DNA from: CAZBEJ01 sp964521305
GTDB lineage: Bacteria; Patescibacteriota; Microgenomatia; UBA1406; GWC2-37-13
Direction: 5' to 3'
Assembly (NCBI GenBank): GCA_964521305.1
Contig: CAZFQZ010000041.1
Location: 1-6,308, forward strand
Length of the DNA stretch: 6,308 nt
Under the pieces are notes generated by a model, which had not been told where the DNA came from, searched no databases, and saw only the letters and a program-made list of their open reading frames with translations. The translations under genes were made by a program, and so were the position numbers. Shown here in pieces: positions 1-5,935 of the stretch. Position 1 is the first letter of the stretch. Every line of letters starts with the position of its first letter.

Positions 1-1957
1 GCTTGGTTGACATGAGGACAAAGTATTTGTCCCGTGCCTCGAGAATTTCATTGTTATACGTAAGGATCGAAGTGATTTTTTCATCCGGCCGTAATGCGAC
101 CACATTGACGATCGCTTTTCCTTTTGAAGTACGCGAACCTTGCGGGACATCCCACACCCTGTTTTGGAATACGCGTCCCTGATTGGTGAAAAAAAGCATG
201 TAGTCGTGCGTCATGGCAGTGGTAATGTAATAGACGTTGTCGGTATCTTTGGTTTCGATGCCTGAGACGCCTTTTCCTCCCCTGTTTTGGACACGGAAAG
301 TTTCGCGGGGGACCTGTTTGATATATCCTTCCTTCGTCAAAACGACAATGACTTCCTTGTTTTCTATCAATTGTTCGTCGGTTATTTCCCCCGGTTTGCT
401 TTTGATGATCTGGGTTTTACGCTCGTCGCCGTATTTCTCCTTCAGGTATATGAGTTCGTCCCTGATGACTTTGAGGATTTTGAATACGTCTTTCAGGAGC
501 GCTTCCAGGTATGCTATAGTTTCCTTTAACATCGCCAGTTCGTCTTCGATCTTGGTCCGCTCGAGTCCGGTAAGCCGGCGAAGCTGCATCTCAAGGATAG
601 CCTGGGATTGTACTGAGGTTAACTTGAATTTTTTCATCAGGCTTTCCTTGGCGGTCGGTTCGTCCTTTGATTTTTTGATGGTTTCAATGACTGCGTCAAT
701 GTTGTCGAGCGCGATCAGGTATCCCTCCAGGATGTGTGCACGTTTTTTTGCCTGCGCAAGTTCAAACTCCGAACGCTTGGTGACGATCTCAACACGGTGG
801 TTGACGTAAATTTCAAGGATTGATTTCAAAGACAGGGTTTGCGGGACGCCGTCGACCAGACAAACCATATTGGTCGGGAATGAAGTCTGGAGTTCGGTAT
901 ATTTGAACAAATTGTTCAGGACTTTTTTGTAGGAAGCGTCGCGTTTCAATTCGATGACTATACGTATTCCCTGGCGGTCGGATTCATCGCGTAGATCCGA
1001 GATGCCGACTATTTTCTTGTCAATCGCCAGATTGGCTATTTTTTCGACCAGGTTGGCTTTGTTTACTTGATACGGAAGCTCGTCGACGATAATGGCCATT
1101 TTGCCCTTGCCGAGGTCTTCGTCTTTGATTTTTGCGCGAACGAGGATTGATCCCCTGCCGGTGGCGTACATTTGTTTGATGTCGTTGGCGCCGTATATGA
1201 TGCCGCCGGTCGGGAAATCAGGACCTTTGACGTATTCGAGCAGCTCGTCGAACGTTACGTCAAATACCAGCCGTTTGCCGTTATTCAGCGTTGTCGTGAG
1301 TTTCTGCGTCAGTTTTTCCTCTGCCTGGCCTTCCGCCGGTTTATCATCAAGGGGTTTAGCTAGTTTAGCCTTATCGATCATGAAGGAAACGGCATTGATC
1401 AGCTCGACAAGATTGTGTGGCGGGATTTTGGTTGCCATGCCGACCGCGATCCCTTCAGCTCCCATCAAAAGCAGATTGGGGAGTTTTGCCGGTAGATAGA
1501 TCGGTTCTTGCAACGATCCATCGAAATTGTCGATAAACGGAACGGTTTCTTTTTCAAGATCCGCAAGCATCTCATCAGAAATCTTCGCGAGTTTTGCTTC
1601 TGTGTACCGCATGGCTGCCGGACGATCGCCGTCGATCGAACCGAAATTTCCCTGGCCTTTGATCAACGGGTATCGCATGGAAAAATCCTGCGCCAAACGC
1701 GCCAATGCTTCGTATACCGGTGCGTCGCCATGAGGGTGGTATTTACCCAAAACTTCTCCGACGACTTTCGCACATTTCGAATAACGGGCGCTTGAGGTAA
1801 GGCCTAATTTGTACATGGCGAACAAAATACGCCGGTGAACAGGCTTCAGACCGTCACGGACGTCCGGAAGCGCACGCGATACGATGACGCTCATGGCGTA
1901 ATCCAAATATGCGCGTTTCATCTCAGAGGTTATTTCGGTTGATTGAATGTTAGGCAT
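1..1957 (-). CDS. gyrA: DNA gyrase subunit A, C-terminal part cut off by window edge
   Basis: This is the DNA breakage-reunion subunit of gyrase, the A2B2 type II topoisomerase that introduces negative supercoils using ATP. I read 652 codons from the ATG at 1957 with no stop; the frame leaves the window after a Lys codon. Visible landmarks are the N-terminal MKRAYLDYAMSVIVSRALPD block (residues 13-32), HPHGD (74-78), the catalytic tyrosine Tyr118 within AAMRYTE, QGNFGSIDGD (102-111), and GPDFPTGG (245-252). A coiled-coil region follows, then the start of the beta-pinwheel C-terminal domain with a gyrase box at residues 557-563. The box supports gyrase over topoisomerase IV ParC. Full-length GyrA is usually 800-900 residues, so roughly a fifth or more is missing. 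Oddities are Ala79 at the E. coli Ser83 position, an insertion near residues 195-232, and a variant box. Upstream there is only a weak AGAGAA ribosome site. It lies 105 nt behind ppa. Confidence 0.96.
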   Translation of the reverse strand, partial: MPNIQSTEITSEMKRAYLDYAMSVIVSRALPDVRDGLKPVHRRILFAMYKLGLTSSARYSKCAKVVGEVLGKYHPHGDAPVYEALARLAQDFSMRYPLIKGQGNFGSIDGDRPAAMRYTEAKLAKISDEMLADLEKETVPFIDNFDGSLQEPIYLPAKLPNLLLMGAEGIAVGMATKIPPHNLVELINAVSFMIDKAKLAKPLDDKPAEGQAEEKLTQKLTTTLNNGKRLVFDVTFDELLEYVKGPDFPTGGIIYGANDIKQMYATGRGSILVRAKIKDEDLGKGKMAIIVDELPYQVNKANLVEKIANLAIDKKIVGISDLRDESDRQGIRIVIELKRDASYKKVLNNLFKYTELQTSFPTNMVCLVDGVPQTLSLKSILEIYVNHRVEIVTKRSEFELAQAKKRAHILEGYLIALDNIDAVIETIKKSKDEPTAKESLMKKFKLTSVQSQAILEMQLRRLTGLERTKIEDELAMLKETIAYLEALLKDVFKILKVIRDELIYLKEKYGDERKTQIIKSKPGEITDEQLIENKEVIVVLTKEGYIKQVPRETFRVQNRGGKGVSGIETKDTDNVYYITTAMTHDYMLFFTNQGRVFQNRVWDVPQGSRTSKGKAIVNVVALRPDEKITSILTYNNEILEARDKYFVLMSTK

Positions 1958-1978
1958 AGATTTCTCTACAATTCAGGT

Positions 1979-2064
1979 ATCAGTTTGTCGGTTTCAAAAC
2001 TGATTAACCCGACTCCCGAAAGACCAAATTCCGAAAACTGACAACCGAGAACCGATAATTGATC
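1979..2064. repeat. Heptad-phased spacer array with dyad between ppa and gyrA
   Basis: From 2009 to 2064 the plus strand can be cut into consecutive 7-mers resembling accgana: 2009, 2016, 2023, 2030, 2037, 2044, 2051 and 2058 are the unit starts, for example accgaga then accgata. To the left the word turns over: atcagttt (1979-1986) is the exact reverse complement of aaactgat (1997-2004), with a 10-nt loop. The array runs into the ppa stop codon. The DNA shows the period and the dyad directly; no function is known to me. It has no T-tract on the transcribed strand, so I do not call it a terminator. Confidence 0.6.
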
Positions 2065-2575
2065 ACTTCATCGCTTTTATTATCGCTTCTTCCGCTTTTT
2101 CACTGGGCAAAAAATTTTTTGTTTTTACCCATTTATTGGGTTCCAGTTCCTTATAATGATTGAAAAAATGCTGGATTTTTTTCCTGGTAATTTCGTCCAG
2201 ATCATTTATGTCATTGATATGGATCATGAACGGATCGACTTTTTTCGTCGGAACAGCAATGATTTTCGTATCGATTCCCTCCTCATCCTCCATTTCCAAC
2301 ATGCCGATCGGCCGGGAAGGGACGATCGTGCCCGGCGCGACCGGATAGGTCGCTATCACGAGTACGTCGATCGGATCGCCGTCTTCCGCATGCGTCTGCG
2401 GCACAAAACCGTAATTGAACGGATAGAACATGGCGGTATACGCGAACCGGTCCACCATGATAATCCCCGATTCCTTATCCAATTCGTATTTTATTGACGA
2501 GCCCTGGGGAATTTCGATAAATACGTTAATTTCAGCCGGAGGATTTTTTCCTGCTGACAGTTTTGATATGTTCAT
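2063..2575 (-). CDS. ppa: Inorganic pyrophosphatase, family I
   Basis: This soluble cytoplasmic enzyme hydrolyses pyrophosphate to two phosphates with Mg2+, pulling nucleic acid synthesis, tRNA charging and other PPi-releasing reactions forward. The 170-residue length is typical of bacterial family I enzymes (E. coli about 176). The signature DGDPIDV is at 65-71. The active-site set known from E. coli is all present: Glu21, Lys29, Arg43, Tyr55, Asp65, Asp70, Asp97, Asp102, Lys104, Tyr141 and Lys142, so the enzyme should be active. The start at 2575 fits the family N-terminus (MNISKLSAGKNPP) and no earlier candidate is needed. The 30 nt upstream are very A+T-rich and contain TATAAT five nt before ATG but no Shine-Dalgarno, so initiation may be leaderless or SD-independent. 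The stop is TGA. The gene sits between gyrB (98 nt) and gyrA (105 nt), an unusual position. Confidence 0.97.
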   Translation of the reverse strand: MNISKLSAGKNPPAEINVFIEIPQGSSIKYELDKESGIIMVDRFAYTAMFYPFNYGFVPQTHAEDGDPIDVLVIATYPVAPGTIVPSRPIGMLEMEDEEGIDTKIIAVPTKKVDPFMIHINDINDLDEITRKKIQHFFNHYKELEPNKWVKTKNFLPSEKAEEAIIKAMK

Positions 2576-2611
2576 AAGATTATATAAAATTTATAATAGA
2601 TAATAAGCCGG

Positions 2612-2658
2612 TAGTTTTTTAGCTGTTTAGGACATAATTCCTACAAGCTAAACAGCTA
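2612..2658. repeat. 11-bp perfect dyad with repeated TAG/CTA words between gyrB and ppa
   Basis: TAGCTGTTTAG (2620-2630) and CTAAACAGCTA (2648-2658) are exact reverse complements around a 17-nt loop. The trinucleotide TAG recurs at 2612, 2620 and 2628, and its complement CTA at 2641, 2648 and 2656, giving a 7-8 nt period that switches orientation at the centre. In the direction of gyrB transcription the hairpin is followed by six A residues, not U, so it lacks the form of an intrinsic terminator. It may act as a transcript 3'-end or stability hairpin, or be a relic of repeat turnover; that is inference. Confidence 0.65.
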
Positions 2659-2673
2659 CAGATCAATATTTTA

Positions 2674-4605
2674 CTAGAGATCTAAGTTCGCCATCTTGGC
2701 GTGCGTTACGATGAACTTTTTTCTCGGCGGTACCTCGTCACCCATAAGCATCGAGAACACGAAATCCGCCTCCTGAGCGTCTGATATGGTAATCTGTTTC
2801 AACATCCTGTTTTCCGGGTTCATGGTCGTTTCCCAGAGCTGGTCCGGATTCATCTCCCCCAGACCTTTGTAGCGTTGAATGAATGGTGTTGTGCCGCTCT
2901 TGAGTGTTTTCAGGGTTTTGTCACGTTCTTCATCAGAATAGACATAATTGATCTGTTTTCCCTGTTGGATTTTGTAAAGAGGCGGTTGCGCTACATACAG
3001 ATGCTTTTTGTTCAATACATCGGGAAGATGCCTGAAGAAAAATGTCAAAATCAATGTTCTGATGTGTTCGCCGTCGACATCGGCATCGGTCATGATGACA
3101 ATTTTGTGATAGCGCAGTTTCGCGTAATCCACGTTTTCGCCGATTCCCATGCCAAGGGCTACGACCAGATCCTTTATTTCCTTGAATCCCAACACTTTAT
3201 CCAGGTATGCGCGTTCCGTATTCAGGATTTTTCCGCGAAGCGGCAGAATCGCCTGGTATTTGCGGTCTCTTCCTTGTTTTGCGGATCCGCCTGCGGAATC
3301 TCCTTCAACGATGAACAGTTCGCAGAGTGCAGGATCTTTTTCCTGGCAATCAGCAAGCTTCCCTGGCAAACTGGCGCCTTCGAGTGCTCCTTTGCGCAAA
3401 ACCGCATCTTTTGCAGCTTTGGCTGCAAGCCGCGCCTTTTGCGCCAGATAAATTTTTGAGAGGATATCCTTGGCAACGCGAGGGTTTTCCTCGAAATACG
3501 TTTCCAGAAAATCAAATACCGTCTGCTGAACCAGTGTTTGAACTTCCGAGTTGCCGAGTTTTGTTTTGGTCTGCCCTTCGAACTGGAGGTTGGTTGAAGG
3601 CATTTTCACGTAGACGACCGCGGTCAGGCCTTCTTTCACGTCGTCACCGGTGAAGAGTTCTTCTCCGTTTTTTCCGTTCAGTTCCTTGCGCGCGTAGTTG
3701 TTGATTGCCTTGGTGAGTGCCGTTCTGAATCCGGTCAGATGCGTTCCGCCTTCGTGGGTATTGATGACGTTGACGAATGAATGGACGGTTTCTGCGATCG
3801 AATCGTTATATTGTATTGCCACTTCAACTTCCTTATCTTCGGTTGTCTTTTTAACGAGAATCGGCTCATGGAGGATTTTCTTGCCGCGGTTGAGATCACG
3901 GATCAGAGAAATAATGCCGCCGTCAAAAAAATACGCGTATTTGTCATTGGTTTTTTGGTTGAATATCCTGAAAAAGACGTTGCTGATGAGGTATGCGCGT
4001 TCCTTGACTTGTTTCTTGAATATCGCGTTATTGAGTTCAATCGTCTCTTTGAAGATCTCTTTGTCGGGAAGGAATGAAACGCCGGTGCCATCTTTGAACG
4101 GAAAACCGATCGCCGACTCCTTGACTTGCTTGACCGGATTTTGCGGGATCCCCTTTTTGTATTCCTGGCGATAGAGTTTTCCGTCCCGTTTTACTTCGAC
4201 TATGACGTGTTCGGACAGGGCATTGACAACCGATGCGCCAACACCGTGCAAGCCTCCTGAGATTTTATATGCGCCGACGTTGAATTTGCCGCCTGCGTGC
4301 AGTTTTGTCATGACGATTTCGAGTGCCGATACGTTGTATTTCGGTACTTTGTCCACCGGAATGCCGCGGCCGTCGTCAAAGACAGTCAGGTATCCGTTTT
4401 CCTGGACGATGACGTGGACGTTATGGCAAAATCCCGCGAGCGCTTCGTCAATTGAATTGTCAACAATCTCGTTCAAGCAGTGATTGATACCGTATTGGGC
4501 AGTAGTTCCTATATACATCGCCGGTCGTTTTCTGACCGGTTCCAGTCCTTCGAGAACAACGATAGATTCTGCTCCGTAGGATGACTTTTGAGATGTATTT
4601 GCCAT
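2674..4605 (-). CDS. gyrB: DNA gyrase subunit B
   Basis: This is the ATPase subunit of gyrase. The 643 residues match the common short form (B. subtilis about 638) and lack the roughly 165-residue insertion of E. coli GyrB. Domains in order: GHKL ATPase (about 1-235) with the catalytic base Glu46 in NEIVDNSIDEA, Asp77 in FDDGRGIP and the ATP lid GGLHGVGASVVNA (117-129); the S5-fold transducer (about 236-410) with the QTK loop at 345-347; then TOPRIM with EGDSAGG (434-440), PLRGK (455-459) and the Mg2+ aspartates 507, 509 and 511 in TDADVDGEH; and a C-terminal QRYKGLGEM block (577-585). The QTKTKLGN stretch and pairing with nearby gyrA favour GyrB over ParE. It ends with tandem stops, TAG then TAA. 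No clear Shine-Dalgarno precedes ATG 4605; only a weak TATACT (4624-4629) hints at a promoter. It lies 123 nt behind rplL. Confidence 0.98.
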   Translation of the reverse strand: MANTSQKSSYGAESIVVLEGLEPVRKRPAMYIGTTAQYGINHCLNEIVDNSIDEALAGFCHNVHVIVQENGYLTVFDDGRGIPVDKVPKYNVSALEIVMTKLHAGGKFNVGAYKISGGLHGVGASVVNALSEHVIVEVKRDGKLYRQEYKKGIPQNPVKQVKESAIGFPFKDGTGVSFLPDKEIFKETIELNNAIFKKQVKERAYLISNVFFRIFNQKTNDKYAYFFDGGIISLIRDLNRGKKILHEPILVKKTTEDKEVEVAIQYNDSIAETVHSFVNVINTHEGGTHLTGFRTALTKAINNYARKELNGKNGEELFTGDDVKEGLTAVVYVKMPSTNLQFEGQTKTKLGNSEVQTLVQQTVFDFLETYFEENPRVAKDILSKIYLAQKARLAAKAAKDAVLRKGALEGASLPGKLADCQEKDPALCELFIVEGDSAGGSAKQGRDRKYQAILPLRGKILNTERAYLDKVLGFKEIKDLVVALGMGIGENVDYAKLRYHKIVIMTDADVDGEHIRTLILTFFFRHLPDVLNKKHLYVAQPPLYKIQQGKQINYVYSDEERDKTLKTLKSGTTPFIQRYKGLGEMNPDQLWETTMNPENRMLKQITISDAQEADFVFSMLMGDEVPPRKKFIVTHAKMANLDL

Positions 4606-4647
4606 ACTTTATTTTATCTTATTAGTATAGAAATTTCATGTTCCTAA

Positions 4648-4724
4648 GCGAGATTTAAGATATATGAGATATGATTTATGAATTTTTAGTTTATTCATAA
4701 ATCCTTAATCTTTATTCGTAAATC
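4648..4724. repeat. Eleven-unit 7-nt-phased array with 11-bp dyad between rplL and gyrB
   Basis: Read on the plus strand from 4648, successive 7-mers share sequence in phase: first units ending agat or atga-like, then, after the centre, units such as tttattc (4690 and again 4711) and ataaatc/gtaaatc (4697, 4718). A 21-nt direct repeat (three units) is visible, 4690-4710 against 4711-4731. GATTTATGAAT (4673-4683) is the exact reverse complement of ATTCATAAATC (4693-4703), with a 9-nt loop, and a third copy with one change is at 4714-4724. On the transcribed strand the hairpin is A+T-only and is not followed by a T run, so termination would be weak at best. Confidence 0.65.
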
Positions 4725-4728
4725 TTTT

Positions 4729-5121
4729 TTACTTTAATTCCACTTTACCGCCTGCCGCTTCTACCTTTTTCTTTGCTTCTTCCGCCGCATCTTTCTTTGC
4801 ATCGGTGAGAAGTTCTTTCGGGGCTGACTCGACGAGTTTCTTCGCATCCATCAATCCCAGATTGGGAAGAATTTCGCGCACCGCCTTGATGACGCCCAGT
4901 TTATTTTCACCTGCTGCCGTAAGCATGACGGTGAATATCGTTTTTTCTTCCGTGGGCGCTGCCGCTCCACCTGCTGTTGGTACTGCCGCGGCGACTGGTA
5001 TCGCTGATACGCCGAATTTATTTTCGAGATATTTTGCCAATTCCGCCATTTCAATGACCGTTAAAGACTCGATCTCTGAGGCGATTTTTTGTAATTTCTC
5101 AGATAATTTTGCATCACTCAT
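4729..5121 (-). CDS. rplL: 50S ribosomal protein L7/L12
   Basis: L7/L12 forms the flexible stalk of the large subunit, present as two or more dimers bound to L10, and recruits and activates the GTPase translation factors. The 130 residues are slightly longer than the usual 120-128. An N-terminal dimerisation helix pair (about 1-37) is followed by an Ala/Pro-rich hinge (about 38-58) and the compact C-terminal factor-binding domain (59-130). That domain carries the conserved NKLGVIKAVRE (73-83) and GLMDAKKLVESAP (89-101). The start at 5121 is fixed by a near-perfect Shine-Dalgarno at 5128-5138, the strongest in the window. It lies 96 nt behind rplJ as in nearly all bacteria, but is followed by gyrB instead of rpoB. 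It is probably controlled through the rplJ leader. Confidence 0.98.
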   Translation of the reverse strand: MSDAKLSEKLQKIASEIESLTVIEMAELAKYLENKFGVSAIPVAAAVPTAGGAAAPTEEKTIFTVMLTAAGENKLGVIKAVREILPNLGLMDAKKLVESAPKELLTDAKKDAAEEAKKKVEAAGGKVELK

Positions 5122-5127
5122 TTTGAA

Positions 5128-5138
5128 TCACCGCCTTT
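5128..5138 (-). promoter_or_regulatory. Extended Shine-Dalgarno of rplL
   Basis: The transcribed strand reads AAAGGCGGTGA, and the next base T extends it. Against the ideal complement of the 16S rRNA 3' end (AAGGAGGTGAT) there is one mismatch, and it ends about six nt before the ATG. The other genes in the window have weak or no such site, so this strong signal probably raises L7/L12 synthesis over L10 to meet its multi-copy need. Confidence 0.8.
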
Positions 5139-5145
5139 CAATAAT

Positions 5146-5231
5146 GTTCAATTTTTAATTTGAAATTTTCATTGAACTTTCACTATTGCCTATTGATTGA
5201 GAACTGAAAACTGAAAATTATGAATTTTTAG
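5146..5231. repeat. Twelve-unit 7-nt-phased array running from rplL leader into the rplJ 3' end
   Basis: From 5148 to 5231 the plus strand divides into 7-mers in constant phase. Clear pairs are tcaattt/ttaattt (5148, 5155), ctattgc/ctattga (5183, 5190) and ctgaaaa twice in a row (5204, 5211). The last two units, ttatgaa and tttttag (5218-5231), cover the final rplJ codons and its stop. GTTCAAT (5146-5152) and ATTGAAC (5171-5177) form a 7-bp dyad with an 18-nt loop. The 9-mer gaaaactga (5206-5214) also occurs in the ppa-gyrA spacer at 2033-2041. Confidence 0.6.
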
Positions 5232-5766
5232 ACTTGGTATTTAGAATATACACTAACTTCTGTACACCATATTTCGATGCGTACACCAATCTCGATGTTG
5301 GGCTTTTCATACTGCCGATGATTTTTGCCATCAATTGATCTTTTCCCGGCAGTTTGGCGATCGTGTCAAGTGCACTCCCGCCGTAATTGATGTTATCCAG
5401 GATGCCGAATTTGAAACTCAATGTTTTTTCTGATTCGGCAAATTTGTGGAATACGCCCAGCCCTTTATTCCAGTCTTTTTCCAGAGTGAGGAGTGCAGAT
5501 GCTTCCCTCAAAGGCAGATATTTTTTTTTCACTTCTTTGAACTGGACGCTTTTTGAGATGAGGTTGTTAACCGCCTTTTCAAACAAGGTATTTTTGATGA
5601 CGCTGAACGTCGCTGATTCAGCCTTGAGCGCTTTTCTTAACGATTCCAATGATTTATGAGTAGTTTTGTCGAATTTAATCAACACGAAATTTGAGTTTTT
5701 CAGAAGGGTTTTTTCAAGAGACTGAACGGTGGATTTTTTTTGTGTATTAACCATGTTTTTTTCCAT
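5218..5766 (-). CDS. rplJ: 50S ribosomal protein L10
   Basis: L10 anchors the L7/L12 dimers to 23S rRNA at the stalk base and in well-studied bacteria represses its own operon by binding the leader RNA. The 182 residues are divergent but carry the family pattern. LRKALKAESATFSVIKNTLF (43-62) matches the conserved region with the VIKNTL core, and a C-terminal LPGKDQLMAKIIGSMKSP block (139-156) precedes the helix that binds L7/L12. The usual GPTA-like motif is replaced by REASALLTL (87-95). Two starts are possible: ATG 5766 (MEKN) or ATG 5754 (MVNTQKK). The second has GGATGG eight nt upstream and looks more natural, so true length may be 178. A run of nine A at 5521-5529 encodes Lys80-82. The last codons overlap a spacer repeat word. 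Promoter and leader lie just upstream. Confidence 0.93.
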   Translation of the reverse strand: MEKNMVNTQKKSTVQSLEKTLLKNSNFVLIKFDKTTHKSLESLRKALKAESATFSVIKNTLFEKAVNNLISKSVQFKEVKKKYLPLREASALLTLEKDWNKGLGVFHKFAESEKTLSFKFGILDNINYGGSALDTIAKLPGKDQLMAKIIGSMKSPTSRLVYASKYGVQKLVYILNTKSKNS

Positions 5767-5894
5767 CCCGGGTATTAGACAATACCTGGTAACTCAGGTG
5801 CCTAATGGTACCTGATTCGCCGGGAAATCATTTTTATAAACACTGTAAAAACTCTAATATCGCTTTTAAAGTGTAAACCCGGGTCTTAGGATAT
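5767..5894 (-). promoter_or_regulatory. Structured rplJ leader, candidate L10 autoregulatory RNA
   Basis: Between the predicted transcription start (about 5894) and the rplJ start the transcript can form three hairpins. Hairpin A spans 5840-5874: ACACT/AGTGT, one mismatch, then a further 7 bp including one G-U, with a 9-nt loop. Hairpin B spans 5795-5814: CAGGTACC / GGCACCTG with one A-C mismatch and an ATTA loop. Hairpin C spans 5771-5786: GGTATT / AATACC with a GTCT loop. An outer helix (5820-5825 with 5766-5771, UCCCGG/CCGGGA) would enclose B and C and occupy the A of the first AUG plus the GG-rich site before the second. A competing 7-bp helix pairs 5877-5883 with 5767-5773. Position and structure fit the L10 leader class (Rfam L10_leader), but I could not run a covariance search, and the sequence match is untested. 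Confidence 0.6.
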
Positions 5895-5900
5895 TATGAG

Positions 5901-5928
5901 ATTATAACAGATTCTTTAGCTCTTTCAA
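5901..5928 (-). promoter_or_regulatory. Sigma-70 type promoter of the rplJ operon
   Basis: On the transcribed strand the -35 box is TTGAAA (5928-5923, five of six consensus bases). A 16-nt spacer follows, then a perfect -10 TATAAT (5906-5901) preceded by TG at the extended -10 position. Transcription should start near 5894. The -35 begins 8 nt after the rpmE stop, so rplJ-rplL, and perhaps gyrB-ppa-gyrA by read-through, have their own start. Confidence 0.8.
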
Positions 5929-5935
5929 CTCGTAT

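Noticed and set aside
237..809. 190-residue plus-strand open frame
   Set aside because: It lies wholly antisense to conserved gyrA codons, shows no family motif and has no ribosome site; it is a shadow of the real frame.
2576..2590. Promoter for ppa from TATAAT just before its ATG
   Set aside because: No acceptable -35 box lies 16-18 nt upstream and the region is so A+T-rich that a -10 match is expected by chance; mentioned under ppa only.
2612..2658. Intrinsic terminator of gyrB
   Set aside because: A strong hairpin is present, but in the direction of transcription it is followed by A residues, and the T run lies on the other strand before the hairpin.
2875..3459. 194-residue plus-strand open frame
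   Set aside because: Antisense to the TOPRIM part of gyrB, with no recognisable domain; explained by codon bias of gyrB.
1..4605. Topoisomerase IV (parC/parE) instead of gyrase
   Set aside because: The A subunit has a gyrase box and a beta-pinwheel domain start, and the B subunit shows gyrB-type QTKTKLGN sequence.
4624..4629. gyrB promoter with -10 TATACT
   Set aside because: No recognisable -35 at the right distance, so not listed as a feature.
4673..4703. Intrinsic terminator of rplL
   Set aside because: The stem is A+T-only and the sequence after it on the transcribed strand is mixed, with no T-tract.
5521..5535. Programmed frameshift in rplJ at the A run
   Set aside because: The zero frame is complete to a normal L10 C-terminus, and no conserved alternative frame or stimulating structure was seen.
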